DNA from: Prostheceraeus crozeri
Taxonomy: Eukaryota > Platyhelminthes > Polycladida > Euryleptidae
DNA: 64,000 nucleotides
Assembly (NCBI GenBank): GCA_907163375.1
Contig: CAJQUW010005347.1
Location: 1-64,000 of the forward strand
Direction: 5' to 3'
This document shows, piece by piece, positions 55,170 through 64,000 of this stretch (position 1 is the first letter of the stretch; each line of letters starts with the position of its first letter). The position numbers and the translations under genes were made by a program. The notes beneath the pieces were generated by a model. The model had not been told where the DNA came from, did no database searches, and saw only the letters and a program-made list of their open reading frames with translations.

Positions 55170-56550
55170 AATTGTGTGCCATTTTACTTTTTGTTCCTTG
55201 GTTTTCTATTAGATGTTGAATCATCATTCACGTCTTATCATAGCCATACTTTCAAATTGGTTTGCAGTGAAATCTATAAGCATGAAAAGAAGGGAGAATA
55301 TGAGATTTACGCAATACCAGTTGTAGAAGTGCATGAAATTCTTGTCAGTTAATTACCATACGAATATTAGCTATCTGTGTCATCGAGAAAGATCTATGTA
55401 ACGTAGATTTTTGCGGGTAAGTTCGACTGTTAGCCTACATTTGAAACACTCTGTATATCAAGCTAAGGATAGCTTCGCACTAAAACCAAATAAGTGTGTT
55501 GCTCATTGATCTAATTGACATGTATTGGCAGGCCTAAGCAGACTAATATTTTTCCCTTTCTAAAATGGCTTGCCGTCAAGAAGTAGAGATTATGAGTGAA
55601 GCATGCTCTAATTTGCAACTTACTTTCAGAGTTGAGATTGTATAGGTGTCAAAGCCAGTTGCGAACATTGATGACTCTTTTGGATTGTAAACTTCCACCA
55701 GTTCACCTTTTTTCCTCACACTCATTCGAAGATGTGTTCAACATGAAGCAGTTGCTGACCTATATATTGTTTCAATGACTATGAATGACTACGAGTGCGC
55801 GCGTATTCCTCTCGATGAAAATGACGCATTGGCAGGGAAGATAATTGTGATGGATGACTCGACTTCTACTCGCACTATAGGAACCAATATTACGCAACTT
55901 CATCCCTGGCTTCACCAAGTGAGTGTCACGCACGTCACTGTTGATGACGTTTTAAGGTCAAAGTCTTTTTCATGAAGACGCTAATGAAGAGCCTAATGAG
56001 TTGAATAAAATTCAGTGGTGAAACAAGTTTCCTAATATACCGCACACAAATGACTCGTTCAGACTTATTTAATAGCAAATAGCAAATCAACTGAAAGTGA
56101 ACTTGCCAATTATTTTATACATCCATGAAATTGGATCGATGTTCTGACCAGAATTTAACACAACAAAGTGAATGGTGGAATTTGTGCACTCTAACAGTTG
56201 ACAAATTCTGATTTTCTGGTCGCGCCACATCTTAATGAAAATAACAGCTGACATTTGTTGTAGTCTCTAGCATGGAGGACAGTTGTGAAACGTTCAAACA
56301 TTTATTTAACCAAATATGATCGCGTCTTTTAATAATTTCGCGACATCAAAGTCTTCATTTTTCAAAAAGATTTCGTTTGATATATAATTTGATAGTAAAA
56401 TGTTTCTCCTTCACCTAGTTGATGATAGAGTTTCCACTCTATATTAATTACATTCTTTATGGAGACAATGCACAGTTTCAACTCAATCCCATCGGAGAAG
56501 CTCGTTTTTCTACCATTAATCCCTCATTATCCAGAAAAACCCGACAATTG
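55170..56550. other. No gene recognised
   Basis: A frame at 55775-55975 (MTMNDYECARIPLDENDALA) is open but matches no family I know. The rest is AT-rich with short frames. Confidence 0.4.
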
Positions 56551-56557
56551 CGATTTA

Positions 56558-56633
56558 TCTTGTGAAGGCAAAAAATCGACGAAGTCATAATCTATGACTA
56601 TTTATTGTAAATCGATTTTTTGCCTTCACAAGA
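56558..56633. repeat. 22-bp perfect hairpin with nested stem
   Basis: TCTTGTGAAGGCAAAAAATC plus GA at 56558-56579 is exactly mirrored at 56612-56633. The 32-base loop holds another stem, GTCATA-ATC-TATGAC (56584-56598). Confidence 0.9.
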
Positions 56634-56636
56634 TGA

Positions 56637-58460
56637 TTGGAGCTTCATCATGCTTTAAAATTGCGAGTTAATCTGAAAAATCTTCAGAAACGTTTGATCG
56701 AGCTGGTTGAAGACCGCAAATGCATCGCCTTGGAATCTTCAAATCATTCCAATACTGTCTCAAGCAAAGTCTCCGAGAACTATCCGATGTCCACTCCATC
56801 TGAAGGTAAAAGTCGCCTAATCAATGTGTCCTCGGTTGATCCACTTTCCTCAAGCGAAAAAACATCATCATTAACCCTCAGGGACCTGAGCCTCTTCACA
56901 CCCTCTGAGAACTGAGGGGGGGGGGGTCCAGTGGACCCCTTTAACATATTCTTAGTTTACCTGCTTAAGTCGATATCAAAACATTAGGAAAGTTGATTTT
57001 AAGTAAAAACAATGATGTTTGCGTGTAGCAGGTCGGTATAACGAATCCCTTGAGTGACTTTCAGCCTTCTCAGTAAACACGTGCGAAAATATGGTTGTAT
57101 TTGTAAGTCAACCACATTTAGTACAGCATCATTTGTACTAGGAGGCGGCTTTACGATATTTTGTGTCACCATAAAGCCTCAGATAGTTGATTTTGATGAA
57201 ATTGATTTAATTCATGCAGCTAATCCTTTCCATTTGTACATTCCTTCAAATTTATCCAAAGCTATCAGAAATAGACCTAAAATGAGTCAAAATTGCTGTA
57301 CTTCTAGAACCAAAAACAGCTGTGGAGATCTCAAATTTATCATCGCTGCTGTGAAAAGTTTGTCATCAATCATTTTTGGTGCTCAACTATGAATATAATG
57401 ATAGCTTTTATTTCGAACATCGATTAATGTCGAGTTGTTCATATAGGCCAACCAGTCACGCGAGATTATGTGTGAAAGCAAAATATCCACATTTTGCGAT
57501 CTTCCAGCACATTGCACATCTACGAGCATGACGCAAACAATGAATAAATGACTTTCACTCTTTATACGCCATCTTGGACATGTTCGAAATCATTTTTCAT
57601 CTAATTACAAAAATTTTGTGATGGAATTTCTACACCCTCTGAGACCTGAGGGGGGGGTCCAGTGGACCCCCTTGGGCTATCTGGCATACTTCTACTGATT
57701 CAATTGAAATGAAATAACACATGCAGATTCTGTGATGATTTTGTATGGGCTTAAGTGATTGACATATCGTCAGCGTAAAAAATGAAATAGAAAAATGTGG
57801 CTCCGGGCTCCACTGGACCCCCCCTCAGGTCTCTGAGGGTTAACTGATGAAAGTGCTTTTCCAGCTAAGCAGATCCCTGTGTCATCATCATGTGGCAATG
57901 CAACAAAGTAAAAAAATTCCCTTTTCCAAAAGAAGCAGACAAATGTGATCTTTTAAACATGATGAAATCTCCATTGCGAGAATTGCATAACCTAGTCCGT
58001 TGTTCTGCGGAAATTCTGCAAATCATTTTTGCTTCAGTCGATTCCCTCACAGGAATTTTGATTTGTCTTACTTCGCTTCGGAAGCCTTCTGCACACTTTT
58101 TAGTGCCGGTTCATCTTTATCCCCGTTGTTATATATAATTTTTACTAGAAGCATACCTCTGCCAAACGGTACTGTGAAAGGATCTTCTGTGTATGCTGAC
58201 GATGTTGCGTTCTGATGCAAATCCAGATCTGGCTTGGAATCAAATACTCCAGTCTAACCGCTGTATATCATCATGGATAGGTGTGTTTCTATATAAGACT
58301 TTCGTTCGCTCATGTGTGCCTTACTCCGCACCCATTCTACAGATGGCATGTGAATTTTCTTGGCAGAGACTTCTAAGACTAGAACTTAGAGGCCTTCGAG
58401 CTGCCTTGCGTTCTCGTTTGGACACCAGAATCGATGCCCTTTATCAAAGTCATTGCTGAA
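56637..58460 (+). pseudogene. LINE reverse transcriptase remnant, split by a MITE
   Basis: The frame 56637-56870 (KLRVNLKNLQKRLIELVEDR) resumes after the MITE at 57844 (TDESAFPAKQIPVSSSCGN). Near 58160-58215, GTVKGSSVYADDVAF carries the YADD catalytic box of a reverse transcriptase. FVRSCVPYSAPILQMACEFS and LELRGLRAALRSRLDTRIDA (58300-58440) fit the thumb region of Jockey/I-group LINEs. A stretch near 58710-58780 (ADVVFHWCMWVDSSLN) may be the end of an RNase H domain. Several stops and shifts. No endonuclease is visible. Confidence 0.6.
56875..57839. mobile_element. Non-autonomous piggyBac-like element
   Basis: CCCTCAGGGACCTGAG at the left and, reversed, CCCTCAGAGACCTGAG at the right, with TTAA on both sides (56871-56874 and 57840-57843). 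A palindrome-rich GGGGGTCCAGTGGACCCC block follows each end and occurs once more inside (57634-57672). The 965-bp body has no transposase; the 112-residue frame at 57054 is not recognisable. A second copy runs off the window at 63688. Confidence 0.88.
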
Positions 58461-58909
58461 CTAGCAAGTTGAACAAAATAACCAGCCATTATTAGTCTCA
58501 ACAGAGAAATTTTCCGAAATGGTGCCAAACTCCTTCTGAAGCATACTCGCTGCAGAAATGAGAGACTCTAGAGATCCTTTGTTGCTGATGTCTATCAAGA
58601 CAATGCTATTGTTCAGTTCGATCTGCCTATGGAGCGTCTGTTTGCCGCGCTTGCAAGCTCCCAACAGAACGAGGTGAAATCATACCTTTGCGAGAACGAC
58701 ATTAGTCGCGTCAGTCCTCCAGCTGATGTCGTATTTCACTGGTGCATGTGGGTCGACAGCAGTTTGAATAAATGTAATATGAAGTTATTAAATAGTAATT
58801 CAGTCCCAATCGGATCTTTTCCCGCAAGGCAGAACAACATTTATCCTAAGCTGTTAAGTAAAACAATGAAGCAAAAAATAGACAATACATCACTTACCGT
58901 AACCATACT

Positions 58910-61010
58910 CACAAACAACACCTGCCTTATCAGTGCAGGGTGTACATGTATATGCCCATCCACTTTCTCGCAATTGATTTGTCATTACACAGTCCTCTTT
59001 TCCCAAATGATCATTTAGTTGTCCTTTTTGAAAATGTCTGTAGCAAACAATTTGTTATGTCAATGGAACTCTCAAATTTATATGAAAATAAGAAGACTTG
59101 AATTTTTTTAATTGGAGAGTTTTGGCTTGTTTATAGTTCTAGAAAAGGCAGCAACAGCTTGTTGATGGTAATTTCATCTGGTCGGCGAGGTGCTGATCAA
59201 AGTCAATATTGCTGGATCTTGAGGTGAATGACATTTCTGAAACGTGCAATACCTGCGAATTATTGTAGTAAGGCTCTTGCTTAAAGCTCGCCCACCAGAG
59301 ATGGATTCGTCTGTCGCCGTTACTCTCACGTTTGACGCGCTTCTATCTCATTCATTGTATGCAATGGCAGAAAGATGTAGAGGAACTGTCTTTCATTTGG
59401 CTGACGTGATTGGCCAAGTGCGCGCACTGCGTGCGGAAAGTCGCATTAGGGAATGCATTGGGGAAAGTTGAATTCTAACTATTTACAAAGTGAACTGACA
59501 ACGCACCCACACTTAGCTATTGTCAACCAATGGAAGTCTGCATCGCTTATGTATAGTTTTCATGGCAATGTATCCACGATGCAGCAATGTTTCAATGCCT
59601 ATGTTCGCTCTGGTCATTCAGTCATTCAATATTCAACCCCATCAAAACAATGGCACATTGCTCAATTAGTTTGGACATAGGAATGATTTCCCAAGTAATC
59701 AACGTCATATTCATCAAAACATGTCTTTATATCTAATTTAATATTTTTGAATCCCAGTTTAATTAATCCTCAAAGAAACAAAAATTTTCAAAATTCGATT
59801 TTTTCTTCCGATCTAATTCGATTGTGTCTATTGTGATGTAAATTAGCATTAAAGTTTGCCAGATTAATGTAGGATAGGTTGTGATATGTGTTCCATATCC
59901 CATGACGCAGTCATTGACATGAGTTTTATTGCTGTCATTATTTCTTAAGCAGTTGCGATGAAATATTCTTCCAGCACATACATTATGCAGTTTAAGTGAA
60001 CACACTTGATTTTGTCGTCTCATTGATCGCAAAATATCTAAGGTCTAATAATATGTAGGGCAGCTGTGCACAGATTTGTTTCTAGAAGTATTCGCATGTT
60101 CCATGAAACTCAGAAGGAAACGGCTATACTAGTACAATTTCTCCTCAATTTCCAAGCATGATGAAACATATCACAGTGTGTAACTTACTTCCTACAATGT
60201 GATTTCTGCCTATGATTTATTTTTGAGATAAAAGCAAACTTGTGAATTTTTATTGTCTTGAAGCAGCAGATGGCTATCTAAATCAGAAGAAAATGAATTC
60301 GAACATGCACCTTGAATTTGAGCAGCATGTTGTAAAAGAAAGAAGTGGTTCAAACAACTATATCGGAAAAATTCGTATCGTCTTTAATCAGCAAAACAAT
60401 TAAATTCTGTTCATGCATGAAAAATTTAAAACTTTAAAAGTCGTTGGCTGCCTATTTAAGTCTGATGAATTGTCATGTAAATAACTTAAAGACGTTATTA
60501 GAAAAGAATGATTGTTTAAATTTGAAATGTACCATTAATCATGCCAATGCAAACTTTGAAAATTGCCATGTAAATCATGACAAAGCATTGAAAATTGCCA
60601 AAGCTGATGTATTTCAAGACAATTTCAAAAGAAAAAAAATTTTTTTCTCGGGTATAGGGAGGAATTCACAGCAGAGCCTGAACATAAACGTATTATCAAC
60701 CACATGGTATCAACAACACAAAACTTCAAATCGATCACGGAGAATTCAGATGAAAATCGGATAAAAAATTATCGATAGCATTGATTTCAACCCTCCCCCT
60801 CATGCTGGTAGAAATAAGGTGTCATTCATGATATCATATTACAAAAGTTATTTGATTCACAGTTCTGCATGCTTTATTGACATAGCACTTTTGCGACTAG
60901 AAGAAGAAGCATCTGGTTGACATCATGCAGGTCTGGTAGCTTTGCTGCCAAACAGAAAAAAATGCTACCAAATGAAAAGCAATAAAGCATTTCATTGGTT
61001 TGGTGGCGCA
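58910..61010. other. No gene recognised
   Basis: A Cys-containing minus-strand frame at 59763-60032 (HNVCAGRIFHRNCLRNND) is open, but I saw no splice borders that support it. All else is short frames. Confidence 0.4.
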
Positions 61011-61014
61011 CGGT

Positions 61015-61843
61015 TTACAGTGCAGAATGATGTGCATTCTATACCTACTACGAATCTGTACGTCTGCCGAGTCCTCTTCTTGTCAGACACGTTCAAAAAC
61101 ACATTGGACAATTGGATTATCAACAATGAAATTAAATAGGCGATAGAAAAGATGTGCAGCTGGTAGGATTCGAACCTACGACCAAGGTTAACTAGACCTG
61201 TGCTCTAACCAACTGAGCTACGAGCCACTCACGCTAATTACTCTGTCAATTGGCAGGATCAAACCCTCACCACCACACATCAGTTGTCAAGGCAATAATA
61301 ATGATCAATGAATAAATAACACGTCACAATTGTGACATTAAGGCAGATTGCAGTTTTTGGTTAAAATGAAATTTTCTATGTTTTCTATAACTATTTGAAA
61401 AGTATAAACTCTCCTCTAATTTTTGACATGCAGTTTCTTTCTTCAAGTCATTTCTTATCATGTGTATAAACATTTATCTATCACATTCAGAATGTCACCG
61501 CCATCAATTCTATCCACATTTAGCCACATTCTCGCATACATCTACGATGACAAGCACGATGATATCACATTCACTAGATGGGAAATGACCTGAAGGCATA
61601 ATAAGCAAAAAACTATGGCTCTAGACTTCGTACTTTTCAGTTGATAAGAGAAAATATTGAACATCTCATTTCAACCAAAAGCTACAATCTGCTTCCCATT
61701 GACTTGTGTTTTTCTTTCATCGTTGCTCACAAGAAGAGGAACTAGCTGGGGATCGGGAGACGCGCCGATTAGCAGTAGGCATAGGATGCACATGATTCTG
61801 TGAAAGTCTCATTCCCTGAAGAAACTCGTTCTGGCTGCCGGAC
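61015..61843. mobile_element. Second copy of the 18.35-kb MITE, with an insertion
   Basis: The right arm (about 61600-61843) ends GGCTGCCGGAC before TA, as in 18350-19064. The left arm is truncated: it starts near GCAGAATGATGTGCATTC at 61020. About 235 bp at 61108-61343, holding a tRNA-like gene, is extra compared with the first copy. Divergence from the first copy is appreciable. Confidence 0.8.
61155..61227 (-). tRNA. tRNA-like gene, Thr(AGT) anticodon, probably a pseudogene
   Basis: On the minus strand a 73-base cloverleaf. The D arm is GCTC-AGTTGGTTA-GAGC, the anticodon loop CTAGTTA gives AGT (Thr) with four of five stem pairs, and the T arm is GTAGG-TTCGAAT-CCTAC. TTTT follows within ten bases as a Pol III stop. 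The acceptor stem (TGGCTCG against CAGCTGC) pairs at only one Watson-Crick and two G-T positions, so it is probably a pseudogene or a SINE head. It lies in the extra DNA inside a MITE. Confidence 0.6.
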
Positions 61844-62169
61844 TATTATCATGAGGATCTGGAATTCTCATCATGCGACATTAGAGAAAAAATCTTGTGG
61901 CCATCAACGCCCGATTAAAGGAAATGAATTGTTTCTGGGTGCATGCATTCGTTGAAATCCTATAATCTGGCTCGCGAATTCATCAAGCTCGAACATTAGA
62001 CCCATCTTTCAAATAACTTGTAAGCACAGAATTAGATTTATTAATCGTGTCACATTGCTAGAAGTGCATATTGATTGAGGACGATGGCACTTGCAGGAAC
62101 TTACTAAGTGGTCAAAAAGAAGATTTTTGATTACAGAGAAAAAATAGTCGTGCGTCGCTTGCAAATTTC

Positions 62170-62330
62170 TGTGGAAACCTTCAAAATGCTACGATCGCCA
62201 CGATTCCTTCAGATTCGAAGAATTCAGATCATTGCGCTCAAGTTTTCTAGATAATGTTCGTCCTTCCGATCATTATTAAAGAAGATAACACGAGCACGAG
62301 AAAACGTTCACCAACTTCTCTGTAGAACGT
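62170..62330 (-). repeat. Dispersed repeat, copy 2
   Basis: CACGATTCCTTCAGATTCGA and AGAATTCAGATCATTG match the block at 29985-30175 with scattered changes. No further copy seen in this window. Confidence 0.6.
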
Positions 62331-62676
62331 GATATTGTCTGTGTCATTTTGCTGTGTGATCCGGATGATAACAGTCATTGAAACTTCGCGCAATTTGGCG
62401 TGTTTAATGTTGAACTGGCTGCTTATTGTTCGATTGCTACGGCATTATGTCTACCGATTGTGCCATTTCATTAGCGTTACATGTTCCAATGCCTCCTTTC
62501 TAGTCAAGCAGAAGAAAAGACGACCCGTTTAATTCTGTGCCTTCAAAATTGACCAGCATGGATGTCATTTTCTCAATTCTTGAACGAAAATTCTAGCTAC
62601 GAGTACGCCCCCGATGTGTATAACATTTTCCTTTAAGACAGTCTACGTAAGATAGTAGATGAAATTGCTTTCATAC

Positions 62677-62953
62677 CTGTAATTCGAGTCCCTCGATATC
62701 CATTGGAATGAATAAGCATCTTGATGGTTGCGTCTTAAGCCAATCCAGGCCGTGCAATGTGTTTTGTAATAATTTGTGATACATTTTGTATTCCGATTAA
62801 CTAGAGTTGCATCGGAAATGCGGTCCTCTTCTGTCTTGTCCTTAATAGTCGCAATATTTCCACCATCTGACTGACATTCATTCACAGCTTCTTCAAAAGT
62901 AAGCGATTTGCTCACAAATTTGAATTTATAGCCTCCGTTGACGATGTGGTTCG
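62677..62953 (-). CDS. C-type lectin domain exon of a host gene
   Basis: Acceptor TTTCTTTTTTAG before 62953, donor AATTACAG/GTATGA after 62677; 277 bases, open in one frame. NHIVNGGYKFKFVSKSLTFE, EAVNECQSDGGNIATIKDKT and then, after a loop with two extra Cys (TKCITNYYKTHC), TAWIGLRRN, FQWISRDSNY follow the first two thirds of a C-type lectin domain: the EA---C---GG-LA, the WIGL core and the F-W strand. The last third, with the Ca2+ site and final Cys pair, must be in the next exon, which I did not find. Such domains bind sugars or proteins outside the cell. The gene runs off the right edge. Confidence 0.75.
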
Positions 62954-62959
62954 CTAAAA

Positions 62960-63680
62960 AAGAAATGCAGCGATGAAAGACAATGTCAATTGAACTGCTT
63001 CAGAAGCTTATCAGGCCGGTCATAGAAGAGTTAGTGAATACGCCATACCCGGAATTGGCATCTCAGACGGAGAAATGGGCTATTTACACCTTTATTTTGT
63101 CACGGTAATATCTCTGGAAAAATTCTGCTTGCAAATGCTGCTATTTCTCTATGGACGGGTAGATGTTACAGAGATCCTTAAGACAAGATGACAATTGCAA
63201 AGTAGATAACTGCGTATACTGTGATTTTTGGCAACCGTACCCGTACCCGCAACTGTGATTTACCCACCCATACCCGCATCCACACCCCTAACTGTGAATA
63301 GCTTATCCGAGTAGTCAACAGCCACATATATGACGCGGACTATGAATATCCATAAAATGATTAAACATTACTTTTTGCTGTCAAGTAATTTGTGAACATC
63401 TGACAGCTCAGAGACCACCGCTGTCCAATTATTTTGGATATTATGCGTAATGCTTGACTCGCGTCTGTCGATAGCGTTGGATTTTGATACTTACTTTAAT
63501 AAAGCAATGGCAAATAAATGGTATTCCATTGTTGATTACGGAGAACTTCTGAGCACCTTGGACTCTCTTTCATTTTAAATTGCAAGCTTTAAAATATATA
63601 TGCACAGCGGTGCAATCATCCTTATTCTTCAAAATCTGAGCAAATACTTGGCCTTCTTTAGCTCACAGAAATCTGAATTT
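62960..63680. other. No gene recognised
   Basis: Probably intron of the lectin-like gene. A short imperfect run of ACCCGTACCCGCA lies at 63235-63285. Confidence 0.4.
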
Positions 63681-63687
63681 TTTCAGA

Positions 63688-64000
63688 CCCTCTGAGACCT
63701 GAATGCAAGTGGACCAGTTAACAGTGACCCCATTTACAAATTGTTAGTCTTCCTTGCTTAAATCGATATCAAAACATTAGGAAAGTTGATTTTAAGAAAA
63801 ACAATGATGTCTACGTGTACGAGGTCGATATAACTAATCCTTCAGTGTCTGTCAGCCTTTTCAGTAAACGCATGCGAAAACATGGTGTTTCTATAAGTCA
63901 ACGACATTTAGCAGAACAGCATCAGTTTTATTTAGATACGGTTTTACGATGTTTGTTGGTACCATATATATATATCCTCAAATAGTTGATTTTAGTGAGA
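63688..64000 (+). mobile_element. Second copy of the non-autonomous piggyBac-like element (partial)
   Basis: From CCCTCTGAGACCTGA it follows 56900-57210 closely (AAATCGATATCAAAACATTAGG, GATTTTAAG-AAAACAATGATG and further) and leaves the window. No TTAA is directly at its left end (CAGA is there instead). Confidence 0.8.

Noticed and set aside
57054-57392. A 112-residue open frame inside the non-autonomous piggyBac-like element
   Set aside because: The matching copy at 63.8-64.0 kb breaks the frame, and no domain is recognisable; it looks like non-coding filler.
59763-60032. A minus-strand 89-residue frame with four Cys, considered as the second half of the C-type lectin domain
   Set aside because: It lacks the W-D--C end of the domain and has no supported splice sites.

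Overview
This window is nuclear DNA from an animal, most likely an aquatic invertebrate with an AT-rich, transposon-dense genome. The signs are spliced exons with GT/AG borders, a C-type lectin domain exon, animal-type piggyBac, hAT, Harbinger, Tc1/mariner, Tigger, CR1-like, RTE-like and Penelope-like elements, MITEs and satellite arrays. There is no operon structure or long uninterrupted host gene, and the species cannot be named from what is visible. Nearly all recognisable coding sequence belongs to mobile elements, most of them broken.

Layout, left to right. 0-2 kb: a decayed IS630/Tc1-type transposon flanked by mirrored short repeats. 2.3-3.5 kb: RTE-like LINE reverse transcriptase. 4.6-5.5 kb: Penelope-like GIY-YIG tail. 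5.85-6.46 kb: a 61-bp satellite that cuts a CR1-like LINE (6.46-8.39 kb, minus strand). 8.6 kb: mariner fragment. 9.04-15.68 kb: a hAT element with an 8-bp target duplication, which itself carries a 2.6-kb piggyBac (9.79-12.40 kb). 17.45-17.95 kb: a 35-bp satellite that shares a core with the 61-bp one. 18.35-19.06 kb: a long-arm MITE. 19.15-21.29 kb: a Crypton-like tyrosine-recombinase gene bracketed by three plus three copies of a 13-bp motif. 21.5-26.4 kb: a second piggyBac interrupted by a DD41D mariner and by a 1.9-kb foldback element. 26.65 kb: LINE RNase H.

29.8-35.4 kb: Penelope-like pieces in both orientations (one with a hammerhead-ribozyme-like motif), an IS630/Tc1 transposase, and a deleted Tigger-like element with perfect ends. 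35.74-39.76 kb: an apparently complete two-gene Harbinger element with matching ends, a TTA duplication, an intact nuclease and a two-exon Myb/SANT partner. 39.8-40.4 kb: another LINE reverse transcriptase end. 41.1-43.1 kb: host exons on the minus strand. 44.5-46.2 kb: IS630 and second Harbinger remnants. 48.3-55.1 kb: a nest in which a Tc1/mariner gene has been split by two different piggyBac elements. 56.6-58.9 kb: a LINE split by a non-autonomous piggyBac. 61.0-61.8 kb: a second copy of the 18.35-kb MITE, containing a tRNA-like gene. 62.7-63.0 kb: the C-type lectin exon.

The host signal is thin: a C-type lectin exon (62.7 kb), a spliced pair ending a gene (41.1-42.1 kb), and weaker candidate exons (29.3 and 43.0 kb), all on the minus strand. 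The rest records repeated transposon insertion. Nesting order can be read directly from exact TTAA, TTA, TA and 8-bp duplications and from reading frames that resume across insertions.
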